A program made the position numbers and the translations under genes. Shown here one piece after another: positions 56,214 to 64,000 of a DNA stretch of 64,000 bases. The notes below the pieces were generated by a model. That model was not told where the DNA came from. It did no database searches and saw only the letters and a list, made by a program, of their open reading frames with translations. The stretch is from positions 803,643-867,642 of the forward strand of contig QEOQ01000316.1 of NCBI GenBank assembly GCA_010279815.1, read 5' to 3'. The stretch is from Brachionus plicatilis. Lineage: Eukaryota; Rotifera; Eurotatoria; Ploima; Brachionidae. The first letter of the stretch is position 1. The number at the start of each line of letters is the position of its first letter.

Positions 56214-56352
56214 ATTCTATTATTAGCCACTCCCACGTTTATTTGTTGTTATTTAAAAAAATAATAAAAGTTTCAGAATTATTGAAGTTTAATTTGAACA
56301 GTTCTCTTTTTTACTTGGCTGCAAAAAATGATTAAAAATCAAGTCGAAAATC
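56214..56352. repeat. 139-bp direct repeat, left copy
   Basis: Identical or nearly identical in sequence and length to 57782-57920 (ATTCTATTATTAGCCACTCC .. AAGTCGAAAATC). The pair brackets about 1.4 kb containing a palindrome, a MITE end and a FLYWCH-like frame. It could be LTR-like ends or a long target duplication. Confidence 0.85.
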
Positions 56353-56417
56353 AAGTCGATCTATTGAAATTTTAGATAAATTTAAATTGGTTTACAAAAA
56401 TTTTTACAAATCAGTTC

Positions 56418-56758
56418 AGTACAAAAGAACGAACAAAGTGTAAAAAAATTAAATAACTTTTTTTCTAAAAGTTTATAATTAATTCTGTGAATGCAGAATG
56501 GTGCAACATTCAAAGTTGCATCAACTGTAAAAGTCTGCTTATGATGTGCAAAATCTCTTCAAAATGCACTACGCTCTATTAAATTGAAATTTGATTTGTG
56601 CTGAACTCTGCAAATTTAACAGGCTTTGATATTTTTTGCAACTTTGAATGTTGCACCATTCTGCATTTACAGAATTAAGTTTAAACCCTTAGAAAAAAAG
56701 TTATTAAATTTTTTAACATTTTTTTCTGTTCTTTTTATCATTTTGTACTGAATTTCAC
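56418..56758. repeat. Palindromic MITE, CAGTTCAGTACAAAA..TTTTGTACTGAA
   Basis: Arms mirror each other through AAATAACTTTTTTTCTAA, TGAATGCAGAATGGTGCAACATTCAAAGTTGCA and their inverses, with a loop at about 56580. The internal layout (AGTACAAAA then TTCTAA then TGCA-rich) is shared with 9250-9532 and 45384-45724. Confidence 0.78.
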
Positions 56759-56870
56759 AAAACCTTGAAATTGACGATTTGACTAAGAGCATAGAAATTT
56801 ACAATTAGATAAAGAACTTATTTCAAAATCTCAAAAAGGTTTTCTGCTATTTCATTTTAATGGTTATTAC

Positions 56871-57000
56871 CAGAGTTGTTTATAAGTCACAGTTTTAAGT
56901 CTAAATCACAAAAATTTAAGTCAAAGTTATGACTTGCACAAAAATTTTTATCAATACCTGCTTCATTAGGACCAGTTGAAAGATTTTTTTTCTAAATCTG
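56871..57000. mobile_element. Left end of a CAGAGTTGTTTAAAAGTC-type MITE
   Basis: CAGAGTTGTTTATAAGTCACAG resembles the terminus of the 19842 and 41281 elements. No matching right end is visible downstream, so it is truncated or too diverged; the end coordinate is approximate. Confidence 0.5.
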
Positions 57001-57201
57001 GTTACATTAACAGACCACATACAGTGCAGATTTGACAAGTGGATTTCTGGTAATTTTACGTAAATTTACGTAAATAGAAGTAAAAAATGGTAAATAAAAG
57101 TTAAAAAAGTATTATTTGGTAAATTTAAATCAAATAAATAGAAACTAATTTTTTCAAAATTTATTAGAAAATAATAAAAAATTCAAAAAATTGAGCCTTT
57201 T

Positions 57202-57516
57202 TTGGCATTTTCATTTTTTACCAATTTTTACGTAAATTTACGTAAAATAAACTTGGATGTAAAGCAACTTGTCAAACGTATAGTAATAGACAATAGTATA
57301 GTTGAAAATGTTTTATTATTTTATTTTAATGGTCAACACGAAATTCATCTTAAAGCTTGTCCTTTCAAAATTAAAACTATGGAACGAAAAAGAAAAATTG
57401 CTGAAAAAGCTGCTTTATCCAACGCTAAACCAAGAAAAATTGTGAGTGAAATTCAAGATGATGAAAATTATATTGAAGAGATGGTATCAAGTGGCCTAAG
57501 TAATGGTGCCGAGTGA
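57202..57516 (+). pseudogene. Possible FLYWCH/MULE-transposon-derived fragment
   Basis: The open part from about 57255 reads DVKQLVKRIVIDNSIVENVL, FYFNGQHEIHLKACPFKIKT, then MERKRKIAEKAALSNAKPRK and an acidic end. A His-containing element before a basic helix and a Pro-x-x-Ile segment resemble the tail of FLYWCH zinc-finger modules in MULE-type transposons, but the key Cys pair is not clear. Short inverted TTTACGTAAATTTACGTAAA blocks lie at about 57055 and 57225. It is flanked by 139-bp direct repeats. Confidence 0.4.
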
Positions 57517-57781
57517 CAGTTTATTAATTGAATAAAAAAAATTTTTCGACACACATATCCAGATTTTCTAACTGTCACAAAAAGAAATGAAAATTTTTTA
57601 TTTTATGATTCGGGTTCAAAGTGCAGATGTTCATTGTTCGTTTTTAAATGCGATTAAAAATAAATTAGCTATTTTGATAACATTATTAATTAGCTCTTTT
57701 AATAAATTTTTTTTGTCAGGCAAAAAATAGTAATTCCCCTATTCTAATTAATCTGTATCTACCTTCAAGCTATTTTGATCA

Positions 57782-57920
57782 ATTCTATTATTAGCCACTC
57801 CCACGTTTATTTGTTGTTATTTAAAAAAATAATAAAAGTTTCAGAATTATTGAAGTTTAATTTGAACAGTTCTCTTTTTTACTTGGCTGCAAAAAATGAT
57901 TAAAAATCAAGTCGAAAATC
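57782..57920. repeat. 139-bp direct repeat, right copy
   Basis: Partner of 56214-56352. Flanking bases outside the two copies differ (TGATT before the first, TGATCA before the second), so the repeat unit has sharp edges. Confidence 0.85.
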
Positions 57921-58925
57921 CTAAAACATTTTTATGAAACAATCTTGATTGATAAATGATTTGAATTCTTTAAAAATTTTTATTTTTTTTTTTTTTTTTA
58001 TTAAATTAAATAAAAACTCAAAAACAGAAAGAAACAAATCATTCAAAATCTCTTTTTGAAAATGTTTAAAAATTTAAAAACCAAAAGTAACCAAAAATCA
58101 AAGAGCAAAATTCAAATAGAATTTATTTTCTATATTTTTTTAATTTTATTTCATTAGTGTTATTAATAAAATAATTTTTTGTTTTAAATATATAAATGAC
58201 CCAAATTTTTTTTGTCATAATTGATTCTTTATGTAAAATAATTTTTTGTTTTATGCTAGTTTTATCTTTTTTTTAATTTTCTAATAAATACTTTTTTTAC
58301 TAAATTTATGTTTTTATTCCTCTTTCTAATTAAATCCACACTTACAACTCGTTGTTGGTCCTAAATTTTGATTAAAAATCAAGTCATAAGCTACTAAAAA
58401 CTAAAAATAGTTCTAATTTATCCAAAATTATCAACAAAAAGATTTTAATTATTTAAAAATTCAAAAACAACTAAAATAGTTTATTCTGGTATAATATCAG
58501 CATACCAGAATAAGTAAAGAGGCATAAAATCACAAGGATCAGCCTCAAATTGATTGGGAGATCGACCCAAAACATTAAATAAAAGCTTTAATAAAACAAT
58601 ATTAGATTTAATCAATGTAAAAATGTATAAAAAATACCAATTTTTATAGTATTTTTTTTAAGATAATTTTTAATTCTAATTTTTAAAAAAATGATGTAAT
58701 CTTTAGTCTAACCCTGCTTTTGTTTGACTTCTTTATAATTAAAAGCTTTTAAGCCTTATAAAATCTAATTAATCCATTGATAATAAAAGTTTTCTTTGAT
58801 TTTAGATGGATTTTATCACGGACAAATTTTTTAAGTCATCAATGTGACGAATGATAAAGACATACAAAAATAACATCAGCTTCAAAAATTTTTATAAATT
58901 TGTGGGAGATTTTTTTTCTAAAAAT
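57921..58925. other. AT-rich intergenic region, nothing recognised
   Basis: Downstream of ALKBH1. A small inverted motif, GGTATAATATCAGCATACC (about 58498), is the only structure noticed. Confidence 0.45.
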
Positions 58926-59972
58926 TTAATTATTAACCTGTCTAATATTAATGTTAATTCGATTTATTTTAATATAGTTGTAAAAATCATTCCATTCATT
59001 TGATTCTTGGCTTTTATCTTCTGTTGAGTCATCATCTATTTCGAAATAGCTATGCACATTTGGATCAGGCAAAATTGTTGGCACTGCATGAAAAGAGAGT
59101 CGGGATTTCGAGCTCATGATCACCACATCGCCAGATCTAAGCAACAAAGCAGCAGGCACTTCTGACTTGGACTCTTTTCCAATTAAAAAAACCGCTGAAC
59201 TACCAAGACTTATTGAGAGCAAAGGTGCACTCATATTTTTTTCCGAACGATCCTGATGAGCGCTTAGGGTCGAATTTAGATGATAATAATTAATAATCCC
59301 AGCTTCAAGTTTAAAGTTTGGGAATCCAATCAAAGAAGCAATTATCTCAGACAAAGTCTTCAATTCCTGGGGTGGTTCGGTGTAATCCATTTCATTGTAT
59401 ACCTTATTTGTCCAGTCATAATGGTAGCCTATGGTTGCCCATCTTAATTTATTAAATTCATTAAAATTGTTCAACCTTGATAAATATAATTTTTTTATCT
59501 CTGATTTAAATAAATTTTATCACAAAACCCTATCGCTTCGTTCCAAAGATTTCCATCTCGGTTTTTATGTAAATCTAAATTTGTTTTGTTAGGGCGATTG
59601 TGGTACTCTGATAGGCATCTTGTGACCAAAAATCGCTGGCAGCTATTGAGAAATGGATTGGGAATAACCAACAAACCTGGATTTGTTTTAAGTTCATAGC
59701 AATTTAGGAAGCAGGAGGCTTTAAGTCCGACTTTTTTTAATTGTTCATCTAAAATATTATCAAAATTTAGCTTTACAACCTTATAAAAATAAAATAAAAA
59801 AATAATTGGAAAAAAAATTTATTCAAAAAATTACATTAAAATTTTCATTCTTATCTAAATTTTCTAGGAATACACAATCAGTATTTTTTAGAAGAGTCAA
59901 GCTTTTGATCTGCTTATAATATTTGAATTGTTGCATAAAAACATCTTGGACACTCTCAGCCGCTTGGTACAT
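58926..59972 (-). CDS. alkbh1: ALKBH1-like Fe(II)/2-oxoglutarate nucleic-acid dioxygenase
   Basis: Exons 59835-59972, about 59524-59779 and 58926 to about 59475. The last holds the AlkB fold: LRWATIGYHYDW, AGIINYYHLNSTLSAHQDRS with the iron-binding HxD, distal His in SRLSFHAVP, and RININIRQ with the two 2-oxoglutarate Arg. The middle exon has LLVIPNPFL and YHNRPNKTNLDLH as in vertebrate ALKBH1. ALKBH1 demethylates DNA/tRNA in nucleus and mitochondria (family knowledge). The exon 2/exon 3 join does not work: a 48-bp GT..AG interval fits by size, but phases differ by one base. Reading through, a one-base shift near 59515 would be needed. The start ATG lies inside the last codons of PIG-P. Confidence 0.82.
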
Positions 59973-60369
59973 CTAAATCATTAAACAAAAAATTATTTAT
60001 TTCCCCAATTGGAATATCATAGGCAGGGTCGATTGAATCTTGATCTTTTTTAGGCTGGTTTTGTTTGCCATGGCTGTGCTCGTCTTCAATGTTATAGATT
60101 GATGAGTAGTCATTTACCCTAGTGGTGTTGATGGAAAAGTAAATTGGTAAATAGCCTAGAACACCGTATATTATGACTGCTGGCACCGCTAAGGACCAGT
60201 ATTTGTCTGGCAAATAGGTCCATCCGATTTGAGCAAGAACACTGTTTGGAATAAATGAAATCAATGCATAAAGACTAAACAAAATGATTGACGAAATTAT
60301 TAGGAAAAAGCCGAATATGGCTCGTTCTGGTTTGGGGCCAGGTGAATGCTCAGCTATTTTTTTATTCAT
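59956..60369 (-). CDS. pigp: PIG-P, subunit of the GPI-GlcNAc transferase complex
   Basis: A single exon of 137 codons. It opens with MNKKIAEHSPGPKPERAIFG (PIG-P signature PERAIYG-like), followed by two membrane helices (about residues 18-40 and 60-80). Between them lies GWTYLPDKYWSLAVP, and a cytosolic tail follows with DIPIGEINNFLF, matching the conserved DIS-I-EVN-hxF end of PIG-P. In the ER membrane PIG-P is part of the GPI-GnT complex that adds GlcNAc to phosphatidylinositol, the first step of GPI-anchor synthesis. It is 110 bp from the divergent mL24 start and overlaps ALKBH1 by 17 bp at its 3' end. Confidence 0.9.
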   Translation of the reverse strand: MNKKIAEHSPGPKPERAIFGFFLIISSIILFSLYALISFIPNSVLAQIGWTYLPDKYWSLAVPAVIIYGVLGYLPIYFSINTTRVNDYSSIYNIEDEHSHGKQNQPKKDQDSIDPAYDIPIGEINNFLFNDLDVPSG

Positions 60370-60478
60370 ATATTTTTGTTAATTTAAATCTAAATTTATA
60401 ATAAACAAAAAAACTATATGCAATTTAAAAAATTTATTTATTCTAATATTTATTTTGAAAAAAGCTTTATTCAAAAAA
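60370..60478. promoter_or_regulatory. Short divergent promoter region between PIG-P and mL24
   Basis: Only 109 bp of A/T-rich DNA lie between the two start codons, so the promoters must be shared or overlapping. Inferred from spacing only. Confidence 0.45.
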
Positions 60479-61282
60479 ATGGTAAAATTAACAGCAATTT
60501 TGAACTGGAATGGCTTTCATAACATTCCCAAGAAGTACATTCGCCGGGCCATGTTCAATGGTGTAGTGTACGAAAATACACATGAAATGACACCACCGGT
60601 GATTTACGATTACCATAAAGATTGGGTTTATGACGAGTTTGCGCCATGGACAAAAATGGCCCAGATTCGAAATGATCCCCGTCAACCAAAAAAAAAAATC
60701 ATAGTTCCACCACTTATAGAATGGTTCTTTTTCAGGGGAGACAAAGTTCAAATCATGAGCGGAAAAGACGCGGGAAAACAAGGTCTGATAAATGGCATCA
60801 TCAAGCAACGAAACTGGGTTTTTGTCGCTGGACTAAATTGTAAATTGACTTTACAATCGACCACTGGAGCAGCTGCTGATGGAGAGTACACTCTGAGCGA
60901 GAAGCCTCTGGTGGTCAATCGAGACGTGAAATTAATCGACCCGTCTGATCTAAGGCCCTGTGATGTAGAGTTTAGGTACACTGAAGACGGTCAAAGAGTC
61001 AGAGTATCTAAAAGAACTGGACAAATTTTGCCAATACCACCTGATGCCGAGGCAACTATTGATTATGCTAAAAAATCCGCTTATAAGCGTAATTCATTAA
61101 TTTTGTAAAAATTTTTAAAAAATTTATATTTTTTTTTTAATTTAGCTGGAGACAAAGATACACCACCAAATGAGCTTATAAAAGAGACATTTGAGCCCAA
61201 ATACATGTCAGTTGAACAGGAGCTGATGAAAGAGTATGGAATCAAAGAAACAAGACCAAGAGCAGAGACATATGTCTACTAA
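60479..61282 (+). CDS. mrpl24: Mitochondrial large-subunit ribosomal protein L24 (uL24m)
   Basis: Exons 60479-61088 and 61146-61282 join in phase (C + CT) to 248 codons plus stop. A KOW motif is clear: FFFRGDKVQIMSGKDAGKQG followed by LINGIIKQRNWVFVAGLN. Downstream are VKLIDPSDLRPCDVEFRYTE, VRVSKRTGQILPIPP and the conserved C-terminal LMKEYGIKETRPR. The protein binds 23S-like rRNA early in mitoribosome assembly. The Lys/Arg/Asn-rich N-terminus fits a mitochondrial targeting region. The first in-frame ATG (60479) is used. Part of exon 2 and the 3' flank is duplicated at 62358-62574. Confidence 0.92.
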
Positions 61283-61416
61283 TTTTTATTAATTAAAAAA
61301 AAAATTAATTATTTTTTTTTTATTCAGCTAATTAAATAAAAAAATTAAATTTGAAGATTTTTTTCTTCTCTTTGCAAATATGTTTACCATCAGCTGTTGG
61401 GGCTAAATTACAAATT

Positions 61417-62357
61417 TAGAATTTAAGTCAGGGAAATATCCTGAGATAGTAGAATTAAAAAATATTAAAATCAAAGTAGTTAAAGAAATAAAACTGCTTG
61501 GTTTTAAAATAGATGAAAATCTTAATTTTCTTAAGTTAGCAGCCAGTGTTTGTCTTGCAGTAAAAAGAAAACTCTTTTCGATTAAAAGACTCTTTTATCT
61601 ATGTACTTCAGTAAAAATTCAATTTTTTAAAACTTTTATTTTGCCACATTTTGATTATATTTTTACGCTACTTTGTTATTTCTCTAAAGAAGCAATACAA
61701 AGGTTGTCAAATTGCTTTTATATCTCTATTTACAAGCTTCTAAAATTAAATTTAAACACGGATGATTGCAATGAAATCAATAATCTTTTAGAAAAAGTTG
61801 GCCTCTATTTTCAGCACCGTTCGCTTCAAAGGATGCTCACTTTCTCTTATAAAAAAATAAACTTTTCAAATTGTCCTCCTCTGTTAAAAGAGGAATTTAT
61901 TCAAATTAATACAAAGTTTATGAATTATCAACTAAGAAATATGAACAATTTCATAGAAACTGGAGCTAAATCAAAAAGTGGTGAAAAGAAGTTTGGCTAT
62001 ATTTTTACGCGACTTGCAAACAAATTCGTCGTCAAAAAAGAAGACCTCAAATTTTCAACTTTTAAACTTTCTATTTTCAATAATATAAATATTATTTATA
62101 ATGAATCAGTAAAAATTTTTGACAAATTAAAATTAAATTTTAAATATAAATTTTTTGTATTTTGATATTTTTCTCTTTTGTATTTTTATTTAAATTTGAT
62201 AAATGATTGTATTTTAAATTTTAAATTTGAAGACAAATTTATATATTTTTAATCAGTATTAATCAGTCTCGTAAAGAGATAAGGGCACTAGCCTGTTGGT
62301 TAATCTTGAATCTTTAATATTGTATAAAATTTTGGCGGTAAATTTTTATAAATTAAA
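61417..62357 (+). mobile_element. 5'-truncated LINE carrying the reverse transcriptase C-terminus
   Basis: An uninterrupted frame from about 61420 to 62165 encodes the end of a non-LTR RT: VVKEIKLLGFKIDENLNF, LCTSVKIQFFKTFILPHFDY and a basic C-terminal region rich in Lys/Phe. No FADD box or endonuclease remains. It is flanked by two copies (61192-61416 and 62358-62574) of the mL24 exon 2 end plus 3' flank, as expected for an unusually long target duplication. The open frame suggests a recent insertion. The 3' part has GATAAGGGCACTAGCCTG, a small GC-rich patch typical of a LINE 3' end. Confidence 0.8.
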
Positions 62358-62574
62358 TGAGCCCAAATACATGTCAGTTGAACAGGAGCTAATGAAAGAG
62401 TATGGAATCAAAAAAACAAGACCAAGAGCAGAGACATATGTCTATTAATTTTTATTTATAAAGAAATAAATTAATTATTATTTTTTTTAATAAAAAAAAA
62501 TTAAATTTGAAGAATTTTTTTTCTTTTCTTTGGAAATATGTTTACCATCGGCTGTTGGGGCTAAATTACAAATT
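62358..62574 (+). repeat. Duplicate of the mL24 3' exon end and flank
   Basis: Repeats 61192-61416 with a few changes (CTAATGAAAG for CTGATGAAAG, AAAAAAAC for AAAGAAAC, TCTATT for TCTACT) and small length differences. It encodes a copy of the last about 30 mL24 residues but has no upstream exon. Its far end supplies the antisense codons at the end of RBM48. Confidence 0.9.
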
Positions 62575-63367
62575 ACAAATTACAATTGAAATAGTTTTAA
62601 AATTTTCAAAAATTACTATTGTTTTTTGCATTTTATTTCGTATTTCTTTGACACTTTGATCGTATGACATGTTGCCTGTAATTGATGGCCTAGTCCAACC
62701 AGGTGGTAATTGTGGTCCAATTTCACTTTGAGTGTAGACCGGAGTTTTTTTTAATTTTTTTTTAGATTTTTTTTTAGATTGATTTTTTAGCTCAAGTTCA
62801 TATTGAGGTGTTCCAAATTTAATCGATTCTTAGAAAATAAATTAATTTTAAAAAAAAATTATTTAAAAAAAAAATTATTTTTAGATTACCATATTTTTTA
62901 CATTTAGCTTGGACAATGTATTTTCGTTCATTTATTTTCTCCCGAGTGTCCTGAATAGTTTCGAACTCGGGTGCATAGCACACATGTAGGGATCCACCAT
63001 AGAAATTGTAATTATCCAACTTGATTTTTGCCGTTCTTCAAATCGGAAATTAATTTATTTTTCCTAACAGATATCATTCTAACAAGAACCTGGCATTTTC
63101 GATTTTGGCAAATTTGACAAGTATTGTTTCACAAAACTTCTCACATGGATATTCGTCAAGAATTTTTTGTTCATCCACAGTGCCATAAATGGAGAATAAT
63201 TTGACAAGTTCATTATGAACACCGATTGACGGAACGTTCACTACGAGAAGATATTTCGACTCTTGGGCACAAGTGTATACCTTTACTGCTTTTGGTGTTT
63301 TTCCATCTCTGTATTTTGGCCTAGTCAAGCAAACATCTGGTTTTACATGATGAGGTAATACTTCCAT
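62566..63367 (-). CDS. rbm48: RBM48, U12-type (minor) spliceosome RNA-binding protein
   Basis: Exons 63090-63367, 62890-63035 and 62566-62828 join in phase to 228 codons plus stop. The protein opens with HHVKPDVCLTRPKYRDGKTP and KAVKVYTCAQESKYLLVVNV, followed by an RRM (LLVVNVPSIGVHNELVKLFS, ETILVKFAKIENAR, FYGGSLHVCYAPEFE). In vertebrates RBM48 with ARMC7 stabilises the 5' end of U6 snRNA in the minor spliceosome. A Lys-rich linker and a GPQLPPGWTRP segment near IGPLLP of vertebrate RBM48 follow. It is shorter than human RBM48 (about 367). The last few codons lie in the duplicated mL24 flank, so the native C-terminus may have been longer. Confidence 0.85.
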
Positions 63368-64000
63368 TCTTAATTATGTATTAAATTGGTTAAACAAAAA
63401 TTTATAAATTATTTTCAATTCATGTTTTAACAAAATAAACTTCTGATTTATCCTTGCTTTTAATTTAAAAAAATAAATTTGTCCCAGGAATTTTTTTTTA
63501 TTTTAAAATTTATGTAAATAAATTATTGCTTTATTTTTAAAATTAATAAAAGTAAATTCAAAAAAGACCAAAATAAGTTAGATCTTTCTCAATTTTCGTG
63601 TTTTTTTTTGTTTTTTACGTAATTTTGCGTAAATTTAGATTTTTATTTGGAAAATTTTGGTAAAAAAAAGTAAAAAAATATGCTTAAAGTAAAAAGTCAA
63701 TTTTTTTAATAGTTTTAATTGTATTGGTTTTACAGGTTTTGTTCTTCTTGGTTTTGTCAGTTATAAAATTATTCGACGCTCTTCGCCATGCTTCTTTGAA
63801 ATTTTAATTCTTTGGTACGAATTTTAGTAAGTGTTCTTTTTATTCGAAAATTTAGTTTTTTTTGACCAAAATTCTCCAAATAAAAATTTAAATTATGTAA
63901 AATTACGAAAAAACAAATTAACAAAACATAAAATTGAGAAAAATCTAAGTTTTTTTGGCCTTTTTTGAATTTACTAAAATTAACTGAAATTTTCGTAAAT
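63368..64000. repeat. AT-rich region with a palindromic TTACGTAATTTTGCG element
   Basis: From about 63550 (GACCAAAATAAGTTAGATCTTTCTCAATTTT, TTTTTTACGTAATTTTGCG) to about 63990 (CATAAAATTGAGAAAAATCTAAG, GGCC) the arms are inverted, with a loop around 63750-63800 that is GC-richer. The right end may be cut by the window edge. The RBM48 promoter must lie at 63368-63550. Confidence 0.6.

Overview
This is eukaryotic, almost certainly metazoan, nuclear DNA. It is strongly AT-rich. Coding exons stand out as GC-richer islands split by short introns (often 45-70 bp) with GTAA(A/G/T)T-like donors and T-run..AAG/TAG acceptors. The gene set is animal: a zizimin-type DOCK GEF, a Drosophila-type cryptochrome, Nup43, DHDH, RBM48, PIG-P, ALKBH1, mL24 and rhodopsin-family GPCRs. 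Base composition, compactness and protein divergence fit a monogonont rotifer such as Brachionus. That placement is inference; nothing in the window proves it.

Layout. 502-1923 (+): intronless GPCR. 3462-24999 (-): a DOCK9/10/11-like gene. I could thread 18 exons through it with every splice phase matching (2423 codons plus stop); its long introns hold most of the left half's transposable elements. 26238-30011 (+): a protein with a PI31/FBXO7-type FP domain and a long charged tail. 32387-33391 (+): beta-1,3-galactosyltransferase. 33.6-37.5 kb: repeat-rich, with hAT-like MITEs, a LINE reverse transcriptase fragment and a broken Tc1/IS630-type transposase. 37978-39904 (-): type I cryptochrome. 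40172-40242 (-): tRNA-Gly(GCC). 41264-41615: a tRNA-Gly relic split by a MITE. 41717-43234 (-): Nup43, with an unexplained antisense ORF in intron 3. 43398-44496 and 50546-51645 (+): two DHDH paralogues that look partly homogenised by gene conversion. Between them lies a repeat cluster with a piggyBac-like relic and a GC-rich 1.3-kb fold-back element. 53209-54312 (-): a second GPCR. 54.3-58.9 kb: repeats. 58926-60369 (-): ALKBH1 and PIG-P, overlapping by 17 bp. 60479-61282 (+): mitochondrial ribosomal protein L24. 61.2-62.6 kb: a LINE fragment flanked by a copy of the L24 3' end. 62566-63367 (-): RBM48.

The genes are mostly unrelated housekeeping or signalling genes. Apparent functional arrangements are two divergent pairs with short shared promoters (Nup43/DHDH-A and PIG-P/mL24) and one overlapping same-strand pair (PIG-P to ALKBH1). 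In that pair a splice-acceptor-like motif sits at the downstream ATG, as expected if messages are resolved by trans-splicing. No single undescribed pathway is evident. The strongest leads are the FP-domain fusion, the antisense ORF in Nup43, the overlapping PIG-P/ALKBH1 pair, the DHDH conversion tract and the nested transposons with readable target-site duplications.
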